Origin: Porticoccaceae bacterium LTM1
GTDB lineage: Bacteria > Pseudomonadota > Gammaproteobacteria > Pseudomonadales > Porticoccaceae
Assembly (NCBI GenBank): GCA_030252795.1
Contig: CP127080.1
Span: 2,683,501-2,747,500, forward strand
Reading direction: 5' to 3'
DNA length: 64,000 bases
The first letter of the stretch is position 1; each line of letters begins with the position of its first letter. The notes below the pieces were generated by a model. That model did no database searches, was not told the origin of the DNA, and was given only the letters and a program-made list of their open reading frames with translations. Below, piece after piece: positions 35,452 through 44,659 of the stretch. The translations under genes were made by a program, and so were the position numbers.

Positions 35452-38424
35452 TTAAAATTCAAAGGTTTTACTGATATCAAAATAGACGATTCTTCCTCGG
35501 GTATCTACACGTTGTGCATCGAAACCATAGCCTGTGCTTGCGTGAGGAAATCCTGAATTAAAGAGGTTTCTCACACCCAACTGCAGGTTCCAACCGGATT
35601 CAATCAAATTATATCGACCATTTACATCAACGGTAGTATAACCTTCAACCTTCTCGTTTGGATTTGGTGCATACCATGGGCCGCCTGTATCAGCGTTAGT
35701 GTAGCCACTAGAGTGGTTAACAAACAGACTGGCGCTGTATTCGCTATATGACCAATCCAGTTTGGCACGCAGTTTCCATGGCTCCGGACCTCTCTCGGTT
35801 CCGTTCAACACTTCTGGCTCAAGTCCTTCAAAAGCAGTATCTTCCAGTGTACTGGTATAAGTTCCTGCCAGCCCAGTAACAAATGAACCGAAGTCGGTAT
35901 CAAAGTCATATTTGATATTGAAGTCTACCGATTTTTGCAGCCTTCCAGCCAGGTTGATGGGCATACTATTAACATGGGTCAAGAAACCGTTTGCATCACG
36001 CTCTGCCACACCGGGAAACTTATCCGGGTTTCCAAATACTGCTTCGTCACCCAGCGTAAACAAGAATCCACTATCAATTCGATCCACAAATTCTGTGCGG
36101 CTATAGGTCATCGAAAAAGACAGCCCCTCAATCGCAGCTGGTGTCCAGTCGAATCCATAGCTGTACGTATCAGCGGTTTCTGCCTGTAGATTAGGGTTAC
36201 CGCGATACTGGAAGCTGGCCATTACCTCATCTCGCCCTTGCGGATCCAGCGGATCGACAAAAGCCAGATCGAAGGGAAATTCCTCCGTGTAGTACAACAT
36301 ATCACTGGCGGTTGGCGCTCGAAATGAGGTTGATTGACTGACGCGAATATTTAGATCTTCGACTGGGCGCCATGACAGCTTTATCTGCGGGCTGGTCTGC
36401 GAAAAAGTTGTCGTGCGAGATTCAGTTCCAAAACCATCAAATGGTGCAGTAACTTCGTACTCCTCCCAACGAGCTGCCAGTGAAACAGTCAGAGATTTAA
36501 CCATCGGCAACTGATTGTCTGTTCCAACTACTGGAATACTTGCTTCCACAAAATACGCAGTCAGGTCGCGGCTTGGGGTGGAATCAAGCAGGTCATCCGC
36601 CTCTGAGCCGAGATCTACATCCGAACTCGACGACGTAAAATTCAATTCTTCGCGACGGAGCTCAGCACCCAATGCCATACGAATTTCACCACCCGGCAAA
36701 TCTGCAATACCACCGTCCAGGCTCAAGTTAACGCCTGTGATCAAGTTTTCCGGTTGTGTACCGCGCAACTCGCCGTAAAGAGTTCCCAAAAGTGGAGATT
36801 GTGCACTACCGTCCCCAAAAGGATTGATCGCTTCGCTGGGGTCGGAAGACGCCAATAATCTATCCAGCTCCGGGTTGCTATACTCAAGCAACGTCAATGT
36901 TCTGGAATCACTTTTTTCTTCAGCATAACTACCGGAAAGATCCATGCGCCAATCCCTGAATGGCAAATTAACTTTAACGCCATAGTTAAAGTTAACTCGC
37001 TCATGCTCGGAGATTTGCTGTCTGGGATCAATCAGTCCCGCTGCGATCTCATTATCCAAAGAGTAATACACTGCCATGTGACGATCAGTATATGGTGTAA
37101 AGGCGTTTGTACCCGGAACAATAAACTGAACCGAATATGTGGCGGCGTTACTGTGAGTTTCAGTTTTATCATAAAGGGCATCTGCATATAGGCTGATGCC
37201 GTCCGTAATGTCCTGTTCAGCGCTCAAAAACAGTGAGGTTGTTTCGCTGTCCGATCCCAACTGAAAAGGGATGGTTGATTTGTTGACTACGTTATCAGGA
37301 GATACATCACTTTCATCAAAATTGGTACCATCATGGCCCAGCGGTAGAGTGCCGATTTCATCCCATACACTCCAGTACGAATCTGTCCACCATGCATAAA
37401 ACGTATTACTTATTAGAGGCATAACCGATCCGCCTCGGCGATCATAGCCACCGCGACCGGTAAAATCCTGAGTCACAATGCCAGCTTTTTCTGCTGAGAT
37501 TGGCTTATCTTCAGTTTTGGTCAATGTGGCATTTACTCGACCGGAATCCCAACTGAAACCCAGATCCTGACTGATTCTGTAACGGTCACCACCATTGACG
37601 GAATTTTCATATCTGACCGAGGTGGTTGCACCTACATAGTCTTTTTTCAATATAAAGTTGATTACACCGCCAATTGCATCGGAACCATAAATAGCCGACG
37701 CGCCATCCAGCAATACTTCCACTCGCTCAATCGCGCTTGCTGGAATGGTATTCAGGTTGACTACTGCGCCATCAAAAAGAGCTGCACCGGCAATGCGTCG
37801 ACCATTCACCAGAACCAGTGTGGAATCTTCACCCAGACCGCGCAGATTGGGTGAGGAAATGCCCTGCGGATTAAAATAGCCTACTCGCCCCTCACTCAGG
37901 TTGGTTACATTATTGGAACTGGGAAAATTTTGCGGCAGCGAGCGGACAATATCTTCCGCCGAGCTAACACCCAACTTATCCAACTCATCACGAGTTATGA
38001 TTACAGTGGCAGAAAGTGGATCCACTTTACGCAGGCGAGAACCGGTTACTACAACTTCCTCTACTGTTTCATCACTTCCAGCTTCCGGCTTATCTTCTTC
38101 ACGAACTAATACAGATGCTTCAGAGGTAAATTCGTACACCAGGCCGGTGTCTTTCAACAGCACATCCAAGGCAGCAGTGAGATTATATTTACCATCAATA
38201 CCTACTTTTGACACGCGGCTGCCAACACCGTCTGCAAACATAATTTGCACACCGGCAGACTCGCCTAATTCCATTAATGCCGTACCGATTTTTTTGGCAT
38301 CGATTTTCAGTTGAATCTGTTGATCGTCTTTTGCGTGCAATCCTGCAGAGAATCCAACTGCTATGGCAGCAGCCAGACCTGCCGCCAATCGATTACGCTT
38401 GATATGTGATTTTTCGAATATCAT
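35452..38424 (-). CDS. STN-domain TonB-dependent receptor (module 2)
   Basis: A 990-residue outer-membrane receptor paralogous to the module 1 receptor. Signal peptide (LAAGLAAAIAVGFSAGLHA), STN domain (about 35-105, IGTALMELGESAGVQIMFAD), TonB box and plug (VEEVVVTGSRLRK, NLRGLGEDSTLVLVNGRR, GSDAIGGVINFILKK) and barrel ending FEF. STN makes it a likely signal giver to the anti-sigma at 38628. The ATG at 38424 has AGAGGTGGGA upstream. Ligand unknown. It has its own promoter (38484-38514) and a terminator separates it from the anti-sigma gene. Confidence 0.93.
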   Translation of the reverse strand: MIFEKSHIKRNRLAAGLAAAIAVGFSAGLHAKDDQQIQLKIDAKKIGTALMELGESAGVQIMFADGVGSRVSKVGIDGKYNLTAALDVLLKDTGLVYEFTSEASVLVREEDKPEAGSDETVEEVVVTGSRLRKVDPLSATVIITRDELDKLGVSSAEDIVRSLPQNFPSSNNVTNLSEGRVGYFNPQGISSPNLRGLGEDSTLVLVNGRRIAGAALFDGAVVNLNTIPASAIERVEVLLDGASAIYGSDAIGGVINFILKKDYVGATTSVRYENSVNGGDRYRISQDLGFSWDSGRVNATLTKTEDKPISAEKAGIVTQDFTGRGGYDRRGGSVMPLISNTFYAWWTDSYWSVWDEIGTLPLGHDGTNFDESDVSPDNVVNKSTIPFQLGSDSETTSLFLSAEQDITDGISLYADALYDKTETHSNAATYSVQFIVPGTNAFTPYTDRHMAVYYSLDNEIAAGLIDPRQQISEHERVNFNYGVKVNLPFRDWRMDLSGSYAEEKSDSRTLTLLEYSNPELDRLLASSDPSEAINPFGDGSAQSPLLGTLYGELRGTQPENLITGVNLSLDGGIADLPGGEIRMALGAELRREELNFTSSSSDVDLGSEADDLLDSTPSRDLTAYFVEASIPVVGTDNQLPMVKSLTVSLAARWEEYEVTAPFDGFGTESRTTTFSQTSPQIKLSWRPVEDLNIRVSQSTSFRAPTASDMLYYTEEFPFDLAFVDPLDPQGRDEVMASFQYRGNPNLQAETADTYSYGFDWTPAAIEGLSFSMTYSRTEFVDRIDSGFLFTLGDEAVFGNPDKFPGVAERDANGFLTHVNSMPINLAGRLQKSVDFNIKYDFDTDFGSFVTGLAGTYTSTLEDTAFEGLEPEVLNGTERGPEPWKLRAKLDWSYSEYSASLFVNHSSGYTNADTGGPWYAPNPNEKVEGYTTVDVNGRYNLIESGWNLQLGVRNLFNSGFPHASTGYGFDAQRVDTRGRIVYFDISKTFEF

Positions 38425-38483
38425 CTATCCCACCTCTTTGGTCAAAATCATTAGTTGCCCAGTTTTTTTGTCAGGGCTACTAG

Positions 38484-38514
38484 ACGCACGGATAGATCCT
38501 TTAAACACCCTACC
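38484..38514 (-). promoter_or_regulatory. Predicted ECF sigma promoter of module 2 TonB receptor
   Basis: On the minus strand GGTAGGGT (38514-38507), 16 bases, then CGTGCGTCTAG starting at 38490. It lies about 60 bases before the receptor ATG. The -35 box equals that of module 1; the -10 region starts CGTGCGT as in the module 2 sigma promoter. Confidence 0.8.
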
Positions 38515-38574
38515 TTCTTATTTTCAACTTATGTAATTATCGTTTATTTACCAATTTACCCATACGCTTAAATG

Positions 38575-38596
38575 CAAAAACCCACCAGTGGTGGGT
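38575..38596 (-). terminator. Rho-independent terminator after the module 2 anti-sigma gene
   Basis: ACCCACC and GGTGGGT form a 7-base stem with a 3-base loop; on the minus strand a run of T follows. It separates the sigma/anti-sigma transcript from the receptor gene, which fits the receptor having its own promoter. Confidence 0.85.
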
Positions 38597-38627
38597 TATA
38601 TACATGACCATTTGGATTAAACCGGTA

Positions 38628-39695
38628 TTACTGGCTATCTCTTTTTATCACTACACGATCAAAGTATTGCACCACTTCTACTGGCAGGGTGTATTCCAAA
38701 TCGTTAAGTGCAAGATCAAGTCTATCCACCCGAACCGTTGCATAGACTTTGAGATCCATAATATCGGTATCTTCAATCAGAATTTTCTTGGCTGAGTAAC
38801 GGTTTAGCTCCTGTATTAATTGTTTTAATGGCACCGAATCAAACCGCAGTACTCCTGCGCGCCAGCTTAGTCTCTTCTCAATTTTTGCATCTGCGTAAGC
38901 AGTCATATTTTTGGAATCATATTTATAATTCACCACTGTACCCGCAGCAATTCGGAGTTGCCGTGCAGCACTGACTGTTGCGGCATGATCAGAAGAAACC
39001 TCCAGCAAGGGTGCGTCGGGAATAACGCTTTCATAGTCAGGGTGCAACGCAACCGACCCTTCCACCAACGCCAGGGTGAACTGTTCTGGGGTAACACGAA
39101 TATTAAATTGAGTTCCAAGCACTGTGACTGCCTGCCGCTCCATTTCGACCGTGAAGGGCCGATCCGAGTCCTTGGCAACGTCAAAATAGGCCTCTCCGCG
39201 CTCAAGTATGACCCTCCTGCCTGACTCGGTCATTTCGACCAGCATCAGCGTGCCTGTATTAAGGGTCACCTCGGAGCCATCAGCCAACTTCACATCTTTT
39301 TGCTCTCCTATACGAGTAACATAACGGTAGAGATCGGCCTGATCCCTGTCCTGAACCTGAAAGCTTTGGTAACCAACTACTATCGCCACAATAACTGCAG
39401 CCGCGGCAGCCAGTTTCGGCCAGCGATATCGTTGAGTTACCTTGGTTTCTTGCTTGCTGTATACCGGAGCCGATTCACCAATCAACGCCAGGATATCCGG
39501 ATCATTCTCCAGACCCCGCAGATCCGCCAGTGCGCCATTGGCAGCGCGAAAATGCTCTTGATATTCAAAGTCCTTACTTTGCCACTCTGCAATTTGAATT
39601 TGCTGGTCAGCAGTCAGTGCAGCCGAGTTCATTCTCACCACATCACGGGCCGCACGGCGCTTGGCGATAAAATGCCTCAATTTACGCATAATCAT
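38628..39695 (-). CDS. FecR-type anti-sigma factor (module 2)
   Basis: A 355-residue single-pass membrane protein. The cytoplasmic part (1-85) is followed by one membrane helix (LAAAAAVIVAIVVGYQSF) and a periplasmic FecR domain with LADGSEVTLNTGTLMLVEM, VTVLGTQFNIRVTPEQF and a C-terminal IQELNRYSAKKILIEDTDI stretch that is shared with module 1. The ATG overlaps the sigma stop as ATGA, with GGGAGC upstream, so the two are translationally coupled. Confidence 0.92.
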   Translation of the reverse strand: MIMRKLRHFIAKRRAARDVVRMNSAALTADQQIQIAEWQSKDFEYQEHFRAANGALADLRGLENDPDILALIGESAPVYSKQETKVTQRYRWPKLAAAAAVIVAIVVGYQSFQVQDRDQADLYRYVTRIGEQKDVKLADGSEVTLNTGTLMLVEMTESGRRVILERGEAYFDVAKDSDRPFTVEMERQAVTVLGTQFNIRVTPEQFTLALVEGSVALHPDYESVIPDAPLLEVSSDHAATVSAARQLRIAAGTVVNYKYDSKNMTAYADAKIEKRLSWRAGVLRFDSVPLKQLIQELNRYSAKKILIEDTDIMDLKVYATVRVDRLDLALNDLEYTLPVEVVQYFDRVVIKRDSQ

Positions 39696-40288
39696 GGCTT
39701 TGCTCCCGAGGGCGATCCCGCCACATCCCGAATGCGCATCAGCGCCTGCTTCATATATTTTTCAACTTGCTTGACCGAAACTCCCATCTCACTGGCAATC
39801 TGTGGGTAGCTCAGATACTTGAAGCGACTCAAAACAAAAGCCTGGCGCCAGTTGGGTTTCAACTCCATGATCACATCCTTTACCCTCGCGAGCTCCTGCT
39901 TATTCAGGGCAATAATCTCTGGTGTAGCTTCATTTGCTTTGCCATGCTGCTCCAGAGCCAAACGCTCGGCATAGTTGCGCCGCACCGATTTATAACGCTC
40001 TAGATCTACAGTCAGGTTGTTGGCAACTGTAAACAGATAAGACCGATTATCCTCTCGACCCGGCGCCAACTTTTCCCTGAGGTTGTCCATATTGGCCACT
40101 CGAATAAAGACCTCTTGCAGTACATCTTCCAGCTCGTCATCAGCCCCCATACGCATACGCAGAAACGCACGTACATCAGATGCGTGCTCCCTGAACAACC
40201 GTTCAAGCACCTGCTCCCGGGTTTCTTGTCGCCTGCCTTCGAGATCGACGACATTGTTGGGTGGTTTCTTTTTCAATGCGATGGTCAT
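39692..40288 (-). CDS. FecI-type ECF RNA polymerase sigma factor (module 2)
   Basis: A 198-residue ECF sigma factor, paralog of the module 1 sigma and of the same length. Region 2: DDELEDVLQEVFIRVANM and YLFTVANNLTVDLERYK; region 4: LKPNWRQAFVLSRFKYLSYP and GVSVKQVEKYMKQALMRIRD. The region 4 recognition helices of the two sigmas are nearly the same, matching the shared GGTAGGGT -35 box; region 2 differs more, matching the different -10 boxes. ATG 40288 has GGAGAAGG upstream. Confidence 0.93.
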   Translation of the reverse strand: MTIALKKKPPNNVVDLEGRRQETREQVLERLFREHASDVRAFLRMRMGADDELEDVLQEVFIRVANMDNLREKLAPGREDNRSYLFTVANNLTVDLERYKSVRRNYAERLALEQHGKANEATPEIIALNKQELARVKDVIMELKPNWRQAFVLSRFKYLSYPQIASEMGVSVKQVEKYMKQALMRIRDVAGSPSGAKP

Positions 40289-40313
40289 ATCTGTTATCTA
40301 CCTTCTCCAGTCT

Positions 40314-40344
40314 ACGCACGGCCAGGTAGTGCTGCCACCCTACC
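40314..40344 (-). promoter_or_regulatory. Predicted ECF sigma promoter of module 2 sigma gene
   Basis: On the minus strand GGTAGGGT (40344-40337), 16 bases, then CGTGCGTAGAC starting at 40320, about 30 bases before the sigma ATG. Same layout as the element at 38484-38514. Confidence 0.8.
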
Positions 40345-40481
40345 TTTAGAAGGAAATTTATTTGAAGGTGATCGCCACTCTTGCCCCTGATGAGGCTGGA
40401 GTTTTTTACCCTTATTTTTCAACCTGTGCTGATGCACGCTTTGTGATACTGTTGGCACTGCTCTACTGGAGGTATGAATAC

Positions 40482-41585
40482 ATGGGCAGGCTCGCTGAAC
40501 ACGCTGCCAAACTCACTTTGATCGTTTTCCTGATGTTGACGACCAGTTACGTCGCCTGTGCCTCAACGCCAAAACAACGCGCAGAGGAGCGCAACCGGGA
40601 ACTGCAGCGCCAATACGAAGCCCAGCGCTACAAACAGTACAAATATCAGAGAACCCACCCCATGGAACGCCGTGGCACGGTTCCACCGGGATTGTCACAA
40701 ATCCTGACACGCACCTTCGATTACCACAGCAATGTTCCAAGCATGATTGACGTAAAGCTGCTTACCGATGGCTGTGACCAGCGCGATTGCGTTACTGCTA
40801 TTGACCTGCCTCACTTCGACAGTGTCGTTAACACCAGTTACCTCCAAGAGGGTGACCTGCTGATTGTGGTGGAATATCAGGGCGAAATTCGCGCCTACCC
40901 TCATACCGTCCTCAATATTCATGAGGTGGTCAATGACCGGTTTGGAGATACGCCTGTGTTGGTGAGTTATTGTCCACTTACCGGTGCTGGAACCGCTTTT
41001 TATGCTCAAGTAAATGGCCTACCAGCTGAGTTTGGTGTCTCTGGAATGCTCTATAACAGCTCTCGGGTTTTATATGATCGCAGCAATAACAACCTGTGGG
41101 ATCAAATCAGCGGCGAAGCGCTGGTGGGTAAATTCGCCGGCCAGGTACTGACGCCCCTTCCGGTTCGCACATTGACCTGGAGTCAACTGAAACAGTACTA
41201 CCCAAAGGCCAGGGTTCTTCAAGTTGAAGTAAATCAAATGGCCAAACTGAGAGATGTCACCAATCAGTTTGCCAATTACCGGCAGAGTGAACGGATCTAT
41301 TTCCCGGTAGCCAACAAAGATAGAACCCAGCACCCGAAAATGATGGTGTACGGTATTTATCACAATGGACAATCCCTGGCGATCAGTGAATCCTATTTGC
41401 AACAGAAACCTGTAGTAGAGAGGGACTTCAACGGCGACATGGTACGTATTCAGCGCAATCGCGACGGCTCTATTCAAGCGATACTCAAACAAACCAAACA
41501 GCCACTGGCTGTCACCCAGCTCTACTGGTTTGCCTGGTATAACACTCACACAGAAACTGATTTGCTAATTCCACGAAGCCCTTAA
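40482..41585 (+). CDS. DUF3179 domain-containing exported protein
   Basis: A 367-residue protein of unknown function. A hydrophobic leader (LTLIVFLMLTTSYVACA) may be a signal peptide or an atypical lipoprotein signal. The DUF3179 region shows RAYPHTVLNIHEVVNDRFGD, VLVSYCPLTGAGTAF and SGMLYNSSRVLYDR. The family is exported and has conserved His and Cys residues that may bind metal. The ATG at 40482 has GGAGG 9 bases upstream; the frame is open back to 40362, but that start lies near the module 2 sigma promoter. Divergent from that sigma gene. Confidence 0.82.
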   Translation: MGRLAEHAAKLTLIVFLMLTTSYVACASTPKQRAEERNRELQRQYEAQRYKQYKYQRTHPMERRGTVPPGLSQILTRTFDYHSNVPSMIDVKLLTDGCDQRDCVTAIDLPHFDSVVNTSYLQEGDLLIVVEYQGEIRAYPHTVLNIHEVVNDRFGDTPVLVSYCPLTGAGTAFYAQVNGLPAEFGVSGMLYNSSRVLYDRSNNNLWDQISGEALVGKFAGQVLTPLPVRTLTWSQLKQYYPKARVLQVEVNQMAKLRDVTNQFANYRQSERIYFPVANKDRTQHPKMMVYGIYHNGQSLAISESYLQQKPVVERDFNGDMVRIQRNRDGSIQAILKQTKQPLAVTQLYWFAWYNTHTETDLLIPRSP

Positions 41586-41678
41586 ATGACTTTTTAGCGT
41601 GTGCAGCTTGGCGATTCCTGAGATCACCACTACCATCTAATAATCAGAATATAAATCAGAAGCCAATCGAGTTTTCCG

Positions 41679-42602
41679 ATGACGCACGCTCCGACACTGA
41701 AACAACTACGTTACCTACGTGCACTGGCCGAAGAACGTCACTTCGGACATGCAGCCGCCCGCTGCCATATTTCCCAGTCAACGCTCAGCACCGGTATTCA
41801 GGAACTTGAGCGTATGCTCGACGCGACCCTGATTGAGCGCAACAACAAGCAGGTAATGCTGACGCCACTTGGCGAAGAGGTTTTACAGCGCGGCTGCCAG
41901 ATTCTTGGACTGGTAGATGACTTGATGGCCGCTTGTGATCGCTCAAGCAAACCCTTTCAGCAGCAACTGCGACTTGGTGTTATTCCCACTATTGCGCCTT
42001 TTCTGTTGCCCAAATTACTGCAGTCATTGCGCAGGGAGCATCCGGACTTTCGTCTCTATATTCGCGAAAACTTGAGCGAGCCATTAATTGCTGAACTGGC
42101 TCGCGGCGAACTGGACTTGTTGCTGCTGGCTCTTCCCTATCCGGCGGAAGGTGTTACCACCGAATTTTTGTTTCACGATCCGTTCACTCTGGCTTTGCCC
42201 AAGGGGCACAACTTCTGCGATCAGCAAGCCGTCTCTACTTCACAACTGAAAGGCCAGGATCTGCTGCTCCTGGAAGATGGCCACTGTTTGCGCGAGCATG
42301 TTTTAGAGGCGTGCCAATTGCGGGAAAGTGATTTTAACCTGCCCTACAAAGCCACCAGCCTGAATACCATCGTACAAATGGTAGCTAACGGCATCGGTAT
42401 GACACTGCTGCCACAGATGGCTCAAGCCAGCGGAATTTTAACCGGGACCGATATCGCCACACGCCCCTTTGAGGAAGCCTGTGTATGGCGTTCGATTGGC
42501 TTAATGTGGCGACAGAGCAGCCCTCGCGCCGAGGAATTTAAAATATTAGGTGAATTTATACGTACCATTACTAACAGCGAACCGGCAACTGAAAATCTAT
42601 AA
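41679..42602 (+). CDS. oxyR: Hydrogen peroxide-sensing LysR-type regulator OxyR
   Basis: A 307-residue LysR-type regulator. An N-terminal winged helix (LRYLRALAEERHFGHAAARC with SQSTLSTGIQELE) is followed by the sensor domain. LLLLEDGHCLREHVLEACQL carries Cys203 and Cys212, nine residues apart, the same as the redox pair Cys199/Cys208 of Escherichia coli OxyR. That pair forms a disulfide on peroxide exposure. No catalase or peroxiredoxin gene is in the window. The stop overlaps the convergent membrane gene by 6 bases. Confidence 0.93.
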   Translation: MTHAPTLKQLRYLRALAEERHFGHAAARCHISQSTLSTGIQELERMLDATLIERNNKQVMLTPLGEEVLQRGCQILGLVDDLMAACDRSSKPFQQQLRLGVIPTIAPFLLPKLLQSLRREHPDFRLYIRENLSEPLIAELARGELDLLLLALPYPAEGVTTEFLFHDPFTLALPKGHNFCDQQAVSTSQLKGQDLLLLEDGHCLREHVLEACQLRESDFNLPYKATSLNTIVQMVANGIGMTLLPQMAQASGILTGTDIATRPFEEACVWRSIGLMWRQSSPRAEEFKILGEFIRTITNSEPATENL

Positions 42603-43013
42603 TCGCACAATCAACCGTCGGGCGAATAATAGCGGAACCAGCAGTCCGACCAGCACCACCGAATTGTATGGCAGAGCGACCTCTACACCATTCATGGTTG
42701 CATAACTGGAATCACCTACAAACCACAATAACTCAGCCAGCACCAGCCCCCACCATTTATTTCCATTCGGTTCGGCAAAAAAGCTGTTAACCAGAGTTAA
42801 AAACAGCACTCCCCAACTGGCCACCGTAGGACCAAATAACGCCACAACAAATGCTGCCTGCTTCGCCACTTCCGGCTCAAGCACCATGCCAGGAAAAAAA
42901 CTGGCCACAAAGGAATCGGATACAGCGGGGATTTGATTTAAAAATGGCAGGGCTATACCTGCAACAATGTGAAAGATTGCGATGATTTGGAGCGGAATTT
43001 TACACCAGGGCAT
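42597..43013 (-). CDS. Small four-helix membrane protein, unknown function
   Basis: A 138-residue protein with about four membrane helices (IIAIFHIVAGIALPFL, AAFVVALFGPTVASWGVLFL, WGLVLAELLWFVGDSSYA, VVLVGLLVPLLFARRL). I do not recognise the family with certainty. It ends inside the 3' end of oxyR. About 170 bases without a recognisable element separate it from the next gene upstream. Confidence 0.7.
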   Translation of the reverse strand: MPWCKIPLQIIAIFHIVAGIALPFLNQIPAVSDSFVASFFPGMVLEPEVAKQAAFVVALFGPTVASWGVLFLTLVNSFFAEPNGNKWWGLVLAELLWFVGDSSYATMNGVEVALPYNSVVLVGLLVPLLFARRLIVRL

Positions 43014-43182
43014 ATTTCACCATATACATTAAATAATAAGACACTTTACTAACCTCCAGTTTTACCATTCCCTCAAGGCAACCACCAGTCCTGTGCAAAT
43101 CCTTCAACATTGGATGCAGAGCTTCAAATTTTGAACCAAACCACACTGTTACTGCATTTGCTATAGGTTGCTCTCAGGCATT

Positions 43183-43632
43183 TCAGCCTCTGAGATGAGT
43201 AAAAAAGAACAGAATATCCATACCTGTACGTGAGTTGATGTATTCAAAACCCAGATTTTCAATCTGAAAACAGCTTTTCCTTACAAATAGATGCCCGCGA
43301 TCGGTGTGAAGCCATACTATCGCACTCAAATTAACCACGACTGTCAGCCAAAATACGATTTGAAAACTCAGCTTCTTGGTCTTATGACGAAATCTCTGCT
43401 GAGCAAGGAGTGCGCCTGGCCAACCAAAACCCAACCCCAACAAATGAAGATTGTTTTCAGGTATTCGCCAAAGACCGTCCTGTGCAGCTCTCTTATCTTT
43501 TCGATAGGCAAAAAAAGCCACCCCACTGACCAGAACAAATAGAAGAGAAATTAACAAAGGGGTGAAGCCATTAAAATAAGAGAATGCCAATCCGGCTGTG
43601 AGCAATAGTAGCAGTGTGGAATGCCATTTCAC
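43183..43632 (-). CDS. DUF1294 family membrane protein
   Basis: A 149-residue membrane protein with the DUF1294 signature: FAYRKDKRAAQDGLWRIPE, LHLLGLGFGWPGALLAQQ and FRHKTKKLSFQIVFW. Two or three hydrophobic helices. Function unknown. The start is uncertain: I use the GTG at 43632 with AAAGGACG upstream; a TTG at 43692, overlapping the hydrolase stop, would add 20 residues without a ribosome site. Confidence 0.78.
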   Translation of the reverse strand: MKWHSTLLLLLTAGLAFSYFNGFTPLLISLLFVLVSGVAFFAYRKDKRAAQDGLWRIPENNLHLLGLGFGWPGALLAQQRFRHKTKKLSFQIVFWLTVVVNLSAIVWLHTDRGHLFVRKSCFQIENLGFEYINSRTGMDILFFFTHLRG

Positions 43633-43684
43633 GAAATTTCGTCCTTTATCATTTGTAATTAAACAGTAACCATCGAATTGAATT

Positions 43685-44590
43685 TTACTCAACCATTAGA
43701 TATTTCCTGAAAAAATCCAATGTTCGAGTCCAGGCAAGTTCCGCCTCTTTTTCAGAATAACGCCCGGTAGAATCATTATGAAAACCGTGATTTACATCCT
43801 TATACCAGTGATCAATATATTCAACACTATTTTCCTTTAATACCTTCTCGTAGTCCGGCCAGGTAGCATTTACCCTTTGGTCGTTACCGGCAAACTGTAA
43901 CATCAAAGGACCCTTTACTTTCTTTCTGAGCTCCTCTGCCGCTGGAGTTCCGTAAAAAGGCACACCTGCATCTAGCTGGTCCGGAATAGTAGCTGCCAGC
44001 ATATTAACGATATAGCCTCCAAAACAGAAACCAACTGCACCGAGCTTGCCATTACCCTGGATGTGGCTCTTGATAAATAGCGCTGCGGCAATAAAGTCCT
44101 CTTCCAGTTTGGCGCGATCCATACTGCGCTGCATTGCCCTTCCTTCGTCGTCATTGCCGGGGTAACCACCCAGCGGATACAGGCCATCAGGCGCAAAGGC
44201 AATAAAACCCTGCTTGGCCAAACGGCGGGCCACATCCTTGATGTATGGGTTCAAACCGCGATTTTCATGCACCACCAGTACAGTAGCGGCTTTACCCAAC
44301 AAATTGCGAGGCAGCACCAGATAGCCCTGACACTCGCCATGCCCCTTGGGAGACTTAAATTTCTGATAGCTGGCTTTGATATCGGGATCGTTAAATGACA
44401 CCTGCTCGGCGAGAGCATAATTGGGCAACAGGGCGGAGGTCAGCGACGTCATGGTAAAACCCAGCGCCGTCAGGCCGGCTAAACGGCCTAAAAATGTTCG
44501 CCGGTCCATCAGGCCGTGGGCGTATTGGTCGTACCAGTCAAATGCTTCTTGGGGGATGGGGCGGGCAAGGCCCTGCCGCTGTTCGCTCAC
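43685..44590 (-). CDS. Exported dienelactone hydrolase family protein
   Basis: A 301-residue alpha/beta hydrolase with a Tat-like signal starting at DRRTFLGRLAGLTALGF (about residues 29-45), preceded by a 28-residue tail. The DLH catalytic cysteine lies in GAVGFCFGG and the histidine in VNHGFHND; VVHENRGLNPYIKDVARRLA is typical of the YghX-type group. Export suggests hydrolysis of esters or lactones in the periplasm. Start is GTG 44590 with GGAGGAT upstream. The stop is 2 bases beyond a possible TTG of the DUF1294 gene. Confidence 0.88.
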   Translation of the reverse strand: MSEQRQGLARPIPQEAFDWYDQYAHGLMDRRTFLGRLAGLTALGFTMTSLTSALLPNYALAEQVSFNDPDIKASYQKFKSPKGHGECQGYLVLPRNLLGKAATVLVVHENRGLNPYIKDVARRLAKQGFIAFAPDGLYPLGGYPGNDDEGRAMQRSMDRAKLEEDFIAAALFIKSHIQGNGKLGAVGFCFGGYIVNMLAATIPDQLDAGVPFYGTPAAEELRKKVKGPLMLQFAGNDQRVNATWPDYEKVLKENSVEYIDHWYKDVNHGFHNDSTGRYSEKEAELAWTRTLDFFRKYLMVE

Positions 44591-44659
44591 GAGTAATCCT
44601 CCGTATTATTAGAGTTCCAAGCTCAACAACCATCTTGTCCAACTTACATAATCTGGATT

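Noticed and set aside
35332-35556. Plus-strand 74-codon frame between the thioredoxin genes and the module 2 receptor
   Set aside because: Crosses a strong bidirectional terminator and runs into the receptor gene antisense; no ribosome site.
43633-43692. TTG at 43692 as start of the DUF1294 gene
   Set aside because: No ribosome site and it overlaps the preceding stop; the GTG at 43632 has AAAGGACG.
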